52,626 nt of DNA from an uncultured Mycoplasmatota bacterium (GTDB taxonomy: Bacteria; Bacillota_I; Bacilli_A; RF39; UBA660), in assembly GCA_900546715.1 (NCBI GenBank), contig UREA01000010.1, forward strand, positions 1 to 52,626, in the 5' to 3' direction. A model generated the notes under the pieces. It saw only the letters and a program-made list of their open reading frames with translations. It did no database searches and was not told the origin of the DNA. The position numbers were made by a program, and so were the translations under genes. This document shows positions 24,305-32,694 of this stretch, in pieces (position 1 is the first letter of the stretch; each line of letters opens with the position of its first letter).

Positions 24305-25248
24305 TATTCTCTTACCTCTCTTTTTATTAATTTAGCATGAAGTACTACTCTTTCTTCATCATTATAACATGTTGATAAAGTAAGAATTTTATCTTCTGCA
24401 CTAAATTCAACATTAAAGTCATATTGACTTCTACTCTTTAACATATTAACAAAATCTAAAAAATCTGTATCATTACTAAATTTAACTTGTAAGTAATCAC
24501 TAGTTGTAGGTATATGATAAACACTAAATACTTGCCATAAGGTATTTTCAGTTGGTGTTGATAATTTCACAACATGATTATTGATATCATTAAACCAATC
24601 ACTATTAAAGATATTTTTTAGGGAACCAAACATTGTTCCATTAAGTCTTCCATGAGCATAGATAATAGTATTTTTATCAAGTTCATTTATATTATTTCGA
24701 TAATCTAAGTATACCCAACCTGCGGAATTATATTCTTTATTAAAATCTCTTTTTAAATAATAATCATTATCAATTGTTTGAACAAAAGGATAATTAATAT
24801 TGGTACCACTTACTTGAAGCCACCCTTTAGTATCACTATTTATTTCTAAAAGTTTAGAAAAATCAACATTAATTAAATTCATTTTAATATAATCCCAATA
24901 TGGATTGGCGGGATCTTCTTCTACCGGGGGATTAACAATCTCTGTTGCATCAGTATCCTCTACTTCTTCAACTACCGCATTATCTGCAATTAACTTTATT
25001 TGCTCATAGGTTTTATCAGAATCAATTTTCCAATCTAGTATTTGATAACCGGAAAATGACGCAATACCTAAACAAACTAAAAATATACAAAATACCACGC
25101 ATTTCATCAAAGATAGTTTCTTTTCAACTATCCTTTTTTGATACATTTTTTTCTTAGCCTTTTCGGCCTTTAGCATAGGCAGTATTACTTCATCTATATC
25201 ATCTGGCATCAAGTATTCTAATAATTTATCATTTTTACTCTTCCCCAT
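24304..25248 (-). CDS. srtB: Class B sortase
   Basis: This membrane transpeptidase anchors surface proteins to the wall or builds polymers. It has a long cytoplasmic N-terminus (about 50 residues) and one membrane span (CVVFCIFLVCLGIASFSGYQI). The sortase domain follows: INYPFVQTIDNDYYLKRDF is the class B start motif, NTIIYAHGRL carries the catalytic His, TLSTC the catalytic Cys, and ERVVLHAKL the Arg. No LPXTG or NPQTN substrate is seen in the window. Confidence 0.9.
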   Translation of the reverse strand: MGKSKNDKLLEYLMPDDIDEVILPMLKAEKAKKKMYQKRIVEKKLSLMKCVVFCIFLVCLGIASFSGYQILDWKIDSDKTYEQIKLIADNAVVEEVEDTDATEIVNPPVEEDPANPYWDYIKMNLINVDFSKLLEINSDTKGWLQVSGTNINYPFVQTIDNDYYLKRDFNKEYNSAGWVYLDYRNNINELDKNTIIYAHGRLNGTMFGSLKNIFNSDWFNDINNHVVKLSTPTENTLWQVFSVYHIPTTSDYLQVKFSNDTDFLDFVNMLKSRSQYDFNVEFSAEDKILTLSTCYNDEERVVLHAKLIKREVRE

Positions 25249-25255
25249 ATAATCA

Positions 25256-25762
25256 CTACTCTTCTAAATTCAAAGTTATTTCTTTATTTTTAGCATCAAC
25301 CATTCTGTAGGTTACACCACATTTATCAAATAATCTTTTTGAGGCGATATTACCTTCAGTACCATTATATTTATCACTTAAATAAACTACTTCTTTAATT
25401 CCACATTGAATAATTGCTTTAGCACATTCATTACATGGAAATAGCGCTACATAAATGCGTGCTCCTTCTAAGTCTCTTCGGTTACCACGGAAATTTAGTA
25501 TAGCATTTAATTCCGCATGGCAAACATAAAAATACTTAGTATTTAGGGCATCTCCTTCTCTATCCCAAGGAAAATCACTATCAGGAAATCCATTCGGAGT
25601 ACCATTATACCCAATTGATAAAATCCGATTATCAGCTCCAACTATACAAGCTCCAACTTGTGTTGATGGATCTTTACTTCTTAAAGCTGATAATTTAGCA
25701 ACTCCCATAAAGTATTCATCCCAAGATAAATATTCTTTTCTTTGTTTATTGATGTTTTCCAT
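25256..25762 (-). CDS. comEB: dCMP deaminase (ComEB family)
   Basis: This zinc enzyme turns dCMP into dUMP for thymidylate synthesis. The zinc ligands and catalytic Glu are complete: CHAELNAIL (H-x-E) and PCNECAKAII (P-C-x-x-C). The substrate region VGACIVGADNRILSIGYNGTPNGF is as in known dCMP deaminases. The 168-residue length is standard. ATG 25762 has AGGTAAT upstream. It is codirectional with srtB, eight bases before it. Confidence 0.93.
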   Translation of the reverse strand: MENINKQRKEYLSWDEYFMGVAKLSALRSKDPSTQVGACIVGADNRILSIGYNGTPNGFPDSDFPWDREGDALNTKYFYVCHAELNAILNFRGNRRDLEGARIYVALFPCNECAKAIIQCGIKEVVYLSDKYNGTEGNIASKRLFDKCGVTYRMVDAKNKEITLNLEE

Positions 25763-25905
25763 ATTACCTCACCCTACTAACTATTGTATCAAAATATTGA
25801 AGTAAAATCTATGGGTTTATAAGAAATTTTACTAAATTACATCAAACATATGATATAATAAATGTATAACATTTACATATATTTATATTCAAGGGGGTAA
25901 TATAA

Positions 25906-26220
25906 ATGAACAAGCAAATAATTTATGATAATCCCAATAATACTTATTATATTTATAATGGAATATATAAAGGTAATAAGTTAAGCACTAAAATTATTAC
26001 TGATGGTAATACTTTTAAACAAGATTATACAGATGATTTAATAAAATATTATTTAGATAGTCCCGATGATAAAAGCATTAGATTAGAAAGTGGTAGTATT
26101 TATGAAATAGTTGTAACTAATGCAAGTTTCGTTACAATTCAAGGTTTTATTAATGATGAATTAATAAGTAGTAAAACATATTTTGAAAACAAAGAAAATT
26201 TAAAAAGAATAAAAAACTAA
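25906..26220 (+). CDS. Hypothetical protein
   Basis: This 104-residue soluble protein is rich in Asn, Tyr and Asp (MNKQIIYDNPNNTYYIYNGI). It has a strong ribosome site (AAGGGGG) before ATG 25906. The alternating strands suggest a small beta domain. No family is recognised. Its last bases overlap the convergent lgt-like gene by four. Confidence 0.5.
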   Translation: MNKQIIYDNPNNTYYIYNGIYKGNKLSTKIITDGNTFKQDYTDDLIKYYLDSPDDKSIRLESGSIYEIVVTNASFVTIQGFINDELISSKTYFENKENLKRIKN

Positions 26221-26933
26221 ATTTTATTCTTTTTAAGTGATAGTAAAACAATAAAACCTACTACTATAAAAAATAGACTAATATATTGATTAATAGATAA
26301 GATAACATTTTGATGAGACATTCTAAAAAAATCTAATATAAATTTAGCAAGGCCACAAAAGATAAAACTAATACCTATTGTTTGTGTGTTAAATTTATTT
26401 TGTAGCTTCTTATTTAACATATAAATAAATATTAATAAAAATACTATTGATTCTACTATTTGAATTGGAAATAAGGAAACACCTACTGGGGCATGCAATG
26501 AATAATTATAAACAACACTAAATATACCACTATATTTTATTCCATAACAACATCCCACTAAAAAACAACCTATTTTACCTATCGCATACATTAGAGGTAT
26601 TGGCACAATAAATAGACTTAATAAATCTTTAAATGGTTTTTTAAATTGCAAAGAAAATAATAATAGAAATAATAAAGCTCCAATTACAGCTCCATATGAT
26701 GATAAACCTAATTTAAAAAAATCAAATTCATCATATTTAGAATAATTTAAAATATATGTAAGTAATTTAGCTCCCAATAAAATGCCTGTATTTTCATATA
26801 ATAATAAACATATTGTTTCAATTTTACTATATTTGCTTGTTAATAATATAATAATTATATTACTAAGTAATGCAATTATTATAAATAAACTATATAATGG
26901 AAAATCTGTATTTATCATAATTATCCTGGACAA
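26217..26933 (-). CDS. Lgt-family prolipoprotein diacylglyceryl transferase homologue
   Basis: This seven-span membrane protein of 238 residues has an Lgt-like core AIGKIGCFLVGCCYGIKYSG. Canonical Lgt has a G-R-x-G-N-F-x-N-x-E motif there; this protein has GCF/GCCYG with three cysteines instead. Downstream HAPVGVSLFPIQIVESIVFL matches the H-P-x-x-L-Y-E region of Lgt, with I-V-E-S for L-Y-E. It belongs to the divergent Lgt relatives and need not be the housekeeping enzyme. The lipoprotein at 5199 would need a real Lgt, not seen in this window. Confidence 0.7.
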   Translation of the reverse strand: MSRIIMINTDFPLYSLFIIIALLSNIIIILLTSKYSKIETICLLLYENTGILLGAKLLTYILNYSKYDEFDFFKLGLSSYGAVIGALLFLLLFSLQFKKPFKDLLSLFIVPIPLMYAIGKIGCFLVGCCYGIKYSGIFSVVYNYSLHAPVGVSLFPIQIVESIVFLLIFIYMLNKKLQNKFNTQTIGISFIFCGLAKFILDFFRMSHQNVILSINQYISLFFIVVGFIVLLSLKKNKI

Positions 26934-27259
26934 GAACCAACTAAAGTATCACAAGCATTATTTAAAAATGATCCCATAAAGAAATAAATTGCTATAAATA
27001 ATATAAATACTACAAATAATATTCTAATTAAAGAATTATTAGGACATGTTATAATACCAGTTACTATTGATATTAAGCAAATTACTAAAAAAACTTCTAT
27101 ATATTTAGGAAATATTAGAGCCCCTAATAAACTTAAAATAAAGATAACTACACATGATATAGCTTCAACATCTTTTTCTTTTTTATTTATTTCAGTTCCA
27201 CAATTAGGACATTGTTTTGCATTTTTATCAATTTCTTGACCACATTTCTTACATTTCAC
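26921..27259 (-). CDS. Zinc-ribbon membrane protein
   Basis: The N-terminal zinc ribbon has C-x2-C-x10-C-x2-C spacing (KCKKCGQEIDKNAKQCPNCG). About three hydrophobic spans follow (residues 33-100), and the tail NACDTLVGSCPG has two cysteines. The 3' end overlaps the start of the Lgt-like gene by 13 bp, so the two are probably translated together. The protein class is common in Bacillota and has no set function. Confidence 0.7.
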   Translation of the reverse strand: MKCKKCGQEIDKNAKQCPNCGTEINKKEKDVEAISCVVIFILSLLGALIFPKYIEVFLVICLISIVTGIITCPNNSLIRILFVVFILFIAIYFFMGSFLNNACDTLVGSCPG

Positions 27260-27315
27260 TAAAAACCACTTCCATATCTTAATATTATTATACCTTATTT
27301 TTAATTTTTAGAAAA

Positions 27316-27432
27316 GAAAAAAGTAATCGTTTCTGATTACCCTTTCTGCCCAAGGGATCCCGTACTTAACATACGATTAGAACATTCGCACTAAAGTGCT
27401 TAGTTCGATACACCTTAAAGGTCTTCTGATAA
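27316..27432 (-). ncRNA. Unidentified small structured RNA
   Basis: On the minus strand a -35 TTGTAA (27456-27461) and a -10 TATAAT (27434-27439) are 16 bp apart. An RNA of about 115 nt follows, ending in a terminator GTAATC-AGAAAC-GATTAC plus seven T (27316-27340). Internal helices include ACCTT/AAGGT, GAAC...GTTC enclosing GCACT-TT-AGTGC, and CCCTT...AAGGG. It has no ribosome site or open frame. I could not match it to 6S, SRP, tmRNA or a known riboswitch. It could be an independent small RNA or a leader of the zinc-ribbon gene. Confidence 0.55.
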
Positions 27433-27498
27433 TATTATATCATTTTTTTAAAATTTTACAACCCAATATTCAAGCCAATATTCAAACATTCTAATTTT

Positions 27499-28185
27499 TC
27501 ATTTTTGTACTTCTAATTCTTTTATGCTTGGATTATGTCCAAATAATTTAAAAGGAAATTTCGAAATATAAGTTCTATAATGTTGAGGAACTCTTCTAGA
27601 TAAATCTTCATTTTGTCGATTAAATTTTTTCCAAATTAAATTGGCTACATAATCTGCCATTTGAATATCTCTATTATCTTTTGAATCTAAATATTTGACC
27701 TCTACTTCTAAATCCATTAATTCAAATTCCCATTGTAAAAATGTTTCTAAATCTTTTAATGTTTTAACAGATGTATTTCTGTTATCAACTCGTAATTCAA
27801 TATGATTCGTTTGTAAAATAGGAATATTACATTTAAATAAATATTTTAATAAAGTTTTTACAAAAAAATTATATGCAATATTTTCTGAGGCTGAAAACTT
27901 TTTTAAATTTTCCTTATCTACAACAATAGCTATTGGGACAACATCAGATAAGGAATATAATTCATTCAGAAATAATGCCTGTTGACTATCGTTTATATGA
28001 GAGGATTTTAATTCTATCTTTTTATTGAGAGGTATACTCTTTCTTTGCTTTACTATTTTCTCTATTTTTTTATGTGATGAAGTGACTTTATGTAATTCTC
28101 TAGTAATAAAACCAGCAATTACAAAATACCTTTCATTTTTTAAATGCATTGCACCTGATTCGTCTAAAACTATATATGTCTTCAA
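27499..28185 (-). CDS. DUF3800 protein
   Basis: TTG 28185 is chosen, with GGGAGG five bases upstream; the longer frame would run into the tRNA-Leu gene. The 228-residue protein has the DUF3800 markers: TYIVLDESGAMH (the D-E-S-G acidic start), RYFVIAGFI, and near the end IQMADYVANLIW (Q-x-A-D-Y). The acidic residues suggest an RNase H-like nuclease fold, but no activity is established for the family. Such genes often travel in islands and beside tRNAs, as here. Confidence 0.8.
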   Translation of the reverse strand: MKTYIVLDESGAMHLKNERYFVIAGFITRELHKVTSSHKKIEKIVKQRKSIPLNKKIELKSSHINDSQQALFLNELYSLSDVVPIAIVVDKENLKKFSASENIAYNFFVKTLLKYLFKCNIPILQTNHIELRVDNRNTSVKTLKDLETFLQWEFELMDLEVEVKYLDSKDNRDIQMADYVANLIWKKFNRQNEDLSRRVPQHYRTYISKFPFKLFGHNPSIKELEVQK

Positions 28186-28219
28186 CCTAACCTCCCAAAA
28201 ATGTATTCCAATAAAAAAA

Positions 28220-28305
28220 TGGTGCCCGAGGTCGGACTTGAACCGACATGGTATTGCTACCAACGGATTTTGAGTCCGCCGCGTCTACCATTCCACCACT
28301 CGGGC
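28220..28305 (-). tRNA. tRNA-Leu(CAA)
   Basis: This class II tRNA with a long variable arm has 5' GCCCGAG at 28305, an anticodon loop CTCAAAA with anticodon CAA, a variable arm around TTGGTAGCAATACCA, and a T arm GTCGGTTCAAGTCCGAC. The acceptor is CTCGGGC, with discriminator A and an encoded CCA. Confidence 0.97.
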
Positions 28306-28349
28306 AACTAAGAAGATTATAACATAAAATAATAATTTTTTAAACTATT

Positions 28350-28862
28350 TTACTCATAATATTTCTTATCTTTTTCTAAATATAGCACTAAATCAATATT
28401 TATATCAGTATCTTTAATATACTCATTAATAGTATCAACTACCATTTTACCAACATCTCCATGTTTAAAACCATAAATTCCTGTACCTAAACTTGGAAGC
28501 AAAACATTTTTATAATTATTGTTTTTTATAGTATCAAGTAAATTAAGATATGTTTTTTTTAATTCATCTATCGGGTTATCACACTCATAATATTTTGGTC
28601 CTTGAGCAAATATAATATCCATGCCTAAATTAAATCCCGGAGTAATACGCATTTCTCCCACTAACATATTAGTAGAAAAATTATTTTTAATGTAGTTGCT
28701 AAGTAGAGTTGATCCCGCTTTATCAAAAATAGCTCCACATACTCCTCCACCATGCATCATCGCCGTATTAGTAGCATTTACAATTGCATCATGACCTTTT
28801 AAAATATCATCACTTGTAATATCTCCAACTAAAATTTGTAAACTACCCAATTTTATCACCAT
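28350..28862 (-). CDS. Macro-domain ADP-ribose protein
   Basis: The whole 170-residue protein is one macro domain: VGDITSDDILKGHDAIVNATN (the N-A-A/T-N strand), MMHGGGVCGAIFDKAG (ADP-ribose loop) and LLPSLGTGIYGFKHGDVG (second loop). Such proteins remove ADP-ribose or O-acetyl-ADP-ribose from substrates. The HGGGV and GTGIYG loops are intact, so activity is likely. It is divergent from the SDR-rubredoxin operon. Confidence 0.9.
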   Translation of the reverse strand: MVIKLGSLQILVGDITSDDILKGHDAIVNATNTAMMHGGGVCGAIFDKAGSTLLSNYIKNNFSTNMLVGEMRITPGFNLGMDIIFAQGPKYYECDNPIDELKKTYLNLLDTIKNNNYKNVLLPSLGTGIYGFKHGDVGKMVVDTINEYIKDTDINIDLVLYLEKDKKYYE

Positions 28863-28920
28863 TAAAATTATATCAAAAAAAGCGAGTTTGTGGTATACTT
28901 AATTTAGGATGGTGATAAAA

Positions 28921-29658
28921 ATGTTAAATGGTAGTGTTGCTGTAATTACTGGAGCAACCAGAGGAATTGGTTTTGCGACTGCCAAATTATTTTTAGAAAA
29001 TAATGCAAAAGTTGTAATATTTGGAAGTAAAGAAGAAAGCGTCAATAAAGCTCTTGATAAACTAAGTGAGTACAAAGATAATATTCTTGGAATGTATCCT
29101 AATTTAAATAGTGAAAGTGAAGTTGCTGATGCTTTTAAAAAAGTTGTGGATAAGTTTGGAAAAATTGACATTTTAATTAATAATGCAGGTATTTCTTCAA
29201 GTACTCCTTTAGATAATTATACTTATGAAGAATTTAGCAAAATTATGGATTTAAATGTTAATGCTATGTTTTTATGTACTAAATTAGTAGTTCCATATAT
29301 GAAAGAAAATGGTGGTGGGGTTATTCTTAATACTTCATCAATGGTTTCAATTTATGGACAAAGTGCTGGAGTTGGTTATCCAACTAGTAAATTTGCTGTT
29401 AATGGCATGACTAAATCTTTAGCAAGAGAACTCGGCAAATACAAAATTAGAGTTAATGCTGTTGCCCCAGGAGTAATTAATACTGATATGGTATCAAGCC
29501 TTCCGAAAGAAGTAATCGCTCCAATTATAGCGGGTATTCCTCTAGGTCGTATCGGCGAACCCGAAGATATTGCTAATGCCTTTTTATATTTAGCAAGTCC
29601 AATGGCTTCTTTTGTAACTGGTGAAATACTATCTGTTGATGGAGCAGGAAGAGCATAA
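28921..29658 (+). CDS. SDR oxidoreductase, FabG-like
   Basis: ATG 28921 has GGATGGTGAT upstream. The Rossmann motif ITGATRGIGFA, NNAGISSS, the catalytic Ser in LNTSSMVSI, and YPTSKFAV give a complete SDR set. The C-terminus GEILSVDGAGRA is that of FabG-type reductases. The substrate may be a 3-oxoacyl thioester or another ketone; one-base overlap with a flavin reductase-rubredoxin gene is not the fatty-acid operon context, so a redox side pathway is more likely. Confidence 0.85.
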   Translation: MLNGSVAVITGATRGIGFATAKLFLENNAKVVIFGSKEESVNKALDKLSEYKDNILGMYPNLNSESEVADAFKKVVDKFGKIDILINNAGISSSTPLDNYTYEEFSKIMDLNVNAMFLCTKLVVPYMKENGGGVILNTSSMVSIYGQSAGVGYPTSKFAVNGMTKSLARELGKYKIRVNAVAPGVINTDMVSSLPKEVIAPIIAGIPLGRIGEPEDIANAFLYLASPMASFVTGEILSVDGAGRA

Positions 29659-30281
29659 TGGATAAGAGTGTTTTAAAAAATCTATCTTATGGTGTTTATA
29701 TAGTCTCTGCAAAAGTTGATGATTTACTTGTAGGTTGTGTTGCTAATAGTATTATGCAAATAAATAGCGAAACTATAGCAATAAGTATAAATAAAGAAAA
29801 TTATACGACTAAAGTAATTGAAGAAACTAAGAAGTTTGCAATCAATATCTTACCGGAAGATATTGATATTGAACTAATTAAGACTTTTGGCTTTAAGAAA
29901 AGTAATGAAGTTAATAAATATGAAAATATAAATTACGAACTAATAAATGATTTACCGGTAATTAAAGATTCATGTGGCACTATATTTTGTGAATATGAAA
30001 AATTTGTAGAAACATCTACCCATTTAGTAATACTTGCTAAAATTACAAATGCTTTTAAATATAGTGATAAAACTCCATTAACTTATAAATATTATCAAGA
30101 AAATTTAAAGGGGGGGACTTCAAAATATGCCCCAACCTACCAAGAGGGAGAAAAGACTAAAAAGAATGTCTTTGTTTGTAAAATCTGCGGATACAGGTAT
30201 GAAACAGATTTAGATGAATTACCAGATGATTTTAAATGCCCAATGTGTGGTGTTGGAAAAGAGTACTTTGAAAAATTATAA
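29658..30281 (+). CDS. Flavin reductase-rubredoxin fusion (high-molecular-weight rubredoxin type)
   Basis: Residues 1-150 are a flavin-reductase-like FMN-binding split barrel (YGVYIVSAKVDDLLVGCVANSIMQI). Residues 165-205 are a rubredoxin with both C-x-x-C-G knuckles: VCKICGYRYETDLDELPDDFKCPMCGVG. In clostridia such fusions pass electrons from NADH:rubredoxin oxidoreductase to diiron flavoproteins that reduce oxygen or peroxide. The start overlaps the SDR stop (ATAATG), so translation is coupled. This agrees with an anaerobe that must cope with oxygen. Confidence 0.88.
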   Translation: MDKSVLKNLSYGVYIVSAKVDDLLVGCVANSIMQINSETIAISINKENYTTKVIEETKKFAINILPEDIDIELIKTFGFKKSNEVNKYENINYELINDLPVIKDSCGTIFCEYEKFVETSTHLVILAKITNAFKYSDKTPLTYKYYQENLKGGTSKYAPTYQEGEKTKKNVFVCKICGYRYETDLDELPDDFKCPMCGVGKEYFEKL

Positions 30282-30290
30282 GTACTCTTT

Positions 30291-30818
30291 TTACTTTTCA
30301 GGTATACCATAAATTAATATAGTTTCATCAAAAAATATTGTATTATGTGGGGGATAAAATGTAAGTAAAGCAAATAAAATATAAGATAAAATTATTAAAA
30401 TAATAGGAAGTATTTTAATATTTAAATCATCAAGTAATAATATTTTATAACCAATAAATTCCATAAATATATAAGTTATTAGCATTAAGCCAATAGAAAT
30501 AAACATATTTTCACCAAGCCAGTTATATAAAGGAATAAATATTGCTAAATAAAATATTACTCCAAGTATTGCTTTAGTAATTATTTCAATATAAAAGTTA
30601 TTATGTTTAATTTTAAATTTTTGCATAAGTATTAGACTAATTAAAGAACCAAATATTATAACACCAAAAATTATTTTCATGTGTTCCCAAATTGATTCAT
30701 TGACAGGAAAAAATATGGCAGTAAAAAAGTTAGGAATTAAATCATAAACAAAATGCCATAAAAAAGATAAGGCAAAAAAGATTACAACATTAATTATTTT
30801 TATTTTTTTTAATGTCAA
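30291..30818 (-). CDS. DUF6512-like membrane protein
   Basis: This protein of about 175 residues has five to six hydrophobic spans. The stretch FFALSFLWHFVYDLI...FFPVNESIWEHMKIIF, with the N-E-S-x-W-E-H motif, matches my memory of the DUF6512 family. No function is known. The start is uncertain: TTG 30818 with ATGGTGAT upstream, or ATG 30830. Confidence 0.65.
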   Translation of the reverse strand: MTLKKIKIINVVIFFALSFLWHFVYDLIPNFFTAIFFPVNESIWEHMKIIFGVIIFGSLISLILMQKFKIKHNNFYIEIITKAILGVIFYLAIFIPLYNWLGENMFISIGLMLITYIFMEFIGYKILLLDDLNIKILPIILIILSYILFALLTFYPPHNTIFFDETILIYGIPEK

Positions 30819-30843
30819 GTATATCACCATTAAATAATATGCA

Positions 30844-31404
30844 TTAATCTCTTATAATTATCCCTATTTCTTTTATATAATCAAGTATTTGTTCTAAAGA
30901 TAAAGTTATATTTTCTAAAGTATTTATATCACTATCTAAAGATCCTACTTTAGAAGTATTTAATAAAAATGTAGTTATTTTATTATCTACTAAAGTAATT
31001 ATATCTATATGAGAATATTTAAAATTTGTTTTTATTACATTATTATTCACTAATTCAATTTCTTTTATTTCACATATATCAAATAAAGAATTATATATTA
31101 CATTATCATTTAATGCTAAATAAATTATTAATGTATCACTAAATACTACATTATCTATTTTACTATCTATTATACTAGTATTAATAATTTTAGAATTATT
31201 AATTTTAATTTCTTTTAAATAATTAGTTAAAAATGTAGTATTTTCCAAAATACAATTATTAAATTCAATATTTTTAAAATTAAAATTATTAAATACTATA
31301 TTTTTAAATGTACATTTATTAAAAGTAATATTTTCAATATTATTAAAAGTTATTTCTAAATTTTCATAAGTTATTCCATTATTTACATCATCAATTTCAA
31401 ACAT
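30844..31404 (-). CDS. Pentapeptide-repeat-like protein
   Basis: ATG 31404 has GGAAGAAG upstream and overlaps the scpB end by eight bases. The 186-residue protein has a run of degenerate five-residue repeats with a central aromatic or aliphatic residue and Asn (ITFNKCTFKNIVFNNFNFKN, then IEFNNCILENTTF, and so on). These would fold as a right-handed beta-helix. Function is unknown; it is cotranscribed with scpAB. Confidence 0.6.
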   Translation of the reverse strand: MFEIDDVNNGITYENLEITFNNIENITFNKCTFKNIVFNNFNFKNIEFNNCILENTTFLTNYLKEIKINNSKIINTSIIDSKIDNVVFSDTLIIYLALNDNVIYNSLFDICEIKEIELVNNNVIKTNFKYSHIDIITLVDNKITTFLLNTSKVGSLDSDINTLENITLSLEQILDYIKEIGIIIRD

Positions 31405-31966
31405 TTTCTTCTTCCTTATAAATTGATGTAAATAATTCTTGTTCATCATCGTTTTTTTCTACTACACTAGGTAGTTCTGGAAGGTCTCCCAAAGTGGCAA
31501 GACCAAAATAATCTAAGAATTCACTAGTTGTTCTATATAAATTAGGTTTTCCCGGCAGGCTACTTTTACCACTTACTTTAATTAGGTCTTTAGCCATTAA
31601 TTTTCTAATCATATTAATACTAGAAATACCTCTTAGTTCATCAACTTCCATTCTAGTTATTGGTTGATTATAAGCAATTATGGCAAGAGTTTCTAAAGCC
31701 GCTTGGGATAAGGTATTAGAGCCTTTAGTAGTAATTAATTTTTGATAATATTCTTTATGTTCACCTTTAGTTGTAAGTTTAAAGGCATCTCCCATAAAAC
31801 TAATTCTAATGCCCCTATTTTCCTTACTATATTCTTCTCTTAATTTTTTTAATAATTCTTGAGCTTCTTCTTTTTCAATTAACATTATTTCACAAATATT
31901 ATCAAGTGTTAAACCTTCATCACCAACAACAAAAAGTAATCCTTCTAATATTGCTTCTTTATTCAT
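31397..31966 (-). CDS. scpB: Segregation and condensation protein B
   Basis: ScpB is the winged-helix kleisin partner in the Smc-ScpAB condensin. The family pattern is plain: AILEGLLFVVGDEGLTLDNICEIM, then LSQAALETLAIIAYNQPITRMEVDELRG and KPNLYRTTSEFLDYFGL. The 189-residue length is normal. It lies five bases after scpA. Confidence 0.94.
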   Translation of the reverse strand: MNKEAILEGLLFVVGDEGLTLDNICEIMLIEKEEAQELLKKLREEYSKENRGIRISFMGDAFKLTTKGEHKEYYQKLITTKGSNTLSQAALETLAIIAYNQPITRMEVDELRGISSINMIRKLMAKDLIKVSGKSSLPGKPNLYRTTSEFLDYFGLATLGDLPELPSVVEKNDDEQELFTSIYKEEENV

Positions 31967-31970
31967 ATTC

Positions 31971-32684
31971 TTACACCTTTTCTATTAATATTTCTTTAAA
32001 ATTATCTTCTTGAGTTAATTTAATTTCTTTATTTTTACACATATCTAAAATTGCCAAAAAAGTTGCTACTACCATTTCTTTTGAGTAATCTTCAAAGAGT
32101 TCTGTAAATTTTGCAACCTTACGAACAGATAAAAATTCTCGAACTTTATTAACTCTATCTTCTACACTAATTTCCCTTCTAGTTATTTTAGTGTTAAGTG
32201 GTTTTTGGTAAGACATCCTTTTTTGTAATTCTAGTAAAGCTTCCTTTAATAAATCTGGATCCATTATTTCATTAGTAATTTTTTCTTTTTCAACATATTC
32301 TGTTAAATTTTCAGGAACTTTAGTGAAAAACTCATTTCTTTTTTCCTCTAGTTCTTTAAATATACCTGTTATATTTTGATATCTTTCATATTCGATTAAT
32401 TTATTTTTTAAATCTTCTTCACTATTAATACTAAATTCACTATCTTCTTCAGTTTCAGTATCTAAATTTAGTAGTAATCTACTTTTTAAATGAATTAATT
32501 CTGAGGCCATAACTAAATATTCTGAGGCATCATCTAAATCATCTTTTGGTAAACTATTAATAAATTCTAAATACTTATCTATGATATATTTAGTATCAAT
32601 AGTATAAATATCCATCTTGGCAGTTCTGACTAAATGCAAAAGCAAATCAAGTGGTCCCTCAAAATCATTGATACAAAGATTCAT
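31971..32684 (-). CDS. scpA: Segregation and condensation protein A
   Basis: ScpA is the kleisin subunit bridging Smc heads. The N-terminal signature DFEGPLDLLLHLVRTAKMDIYTI is intact, with EYLVMASELIHLKSRLLL and a C-terminal winged helix (VATFLAILDMCKNKEIKLTQEDNF). The 237-residue length is normal. ATG 32684 lies ten bases after the stop of the upstream membrane protein, so the operon may begin further upstream. Confidence 0.94.
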   Translation of the reverse strand: MNLCINDFEGPLDLLLHLVRTAKMDIYTIDTKYIIDKYLEFINSLPKDDLDDASEYLVMASELIHLKSRLLLNLDTETEEDSEFSINSEEDLKNKLIEYERYQNITGIFKELEEKRNEFFTKVPENLTEYVEKEKITNEIMDPDLLKEALLELQKRMSYQKPLNTKITRREISVEDRVNKVREFLSVRKVAKFTELFEDYSKEMVVATFLAILDMCKNKEIKLTQEDNFKEILIEKV

Positions 32685-32694
32685 AAAATCCCCC

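Noticed and set aside
27316..27432. SRP RNA, 6S RNA or T-box
   Set aside because: No GGAAGCAGC-type SRP loop, no 6S-like long bubble, and no GGTGGNACCGCG element were found.
28220..28305. Attachment site for an island at tRNA-Leu
   Set aside because: No second copy of the tRNA-Leu 3' end and no integrase was found near it.
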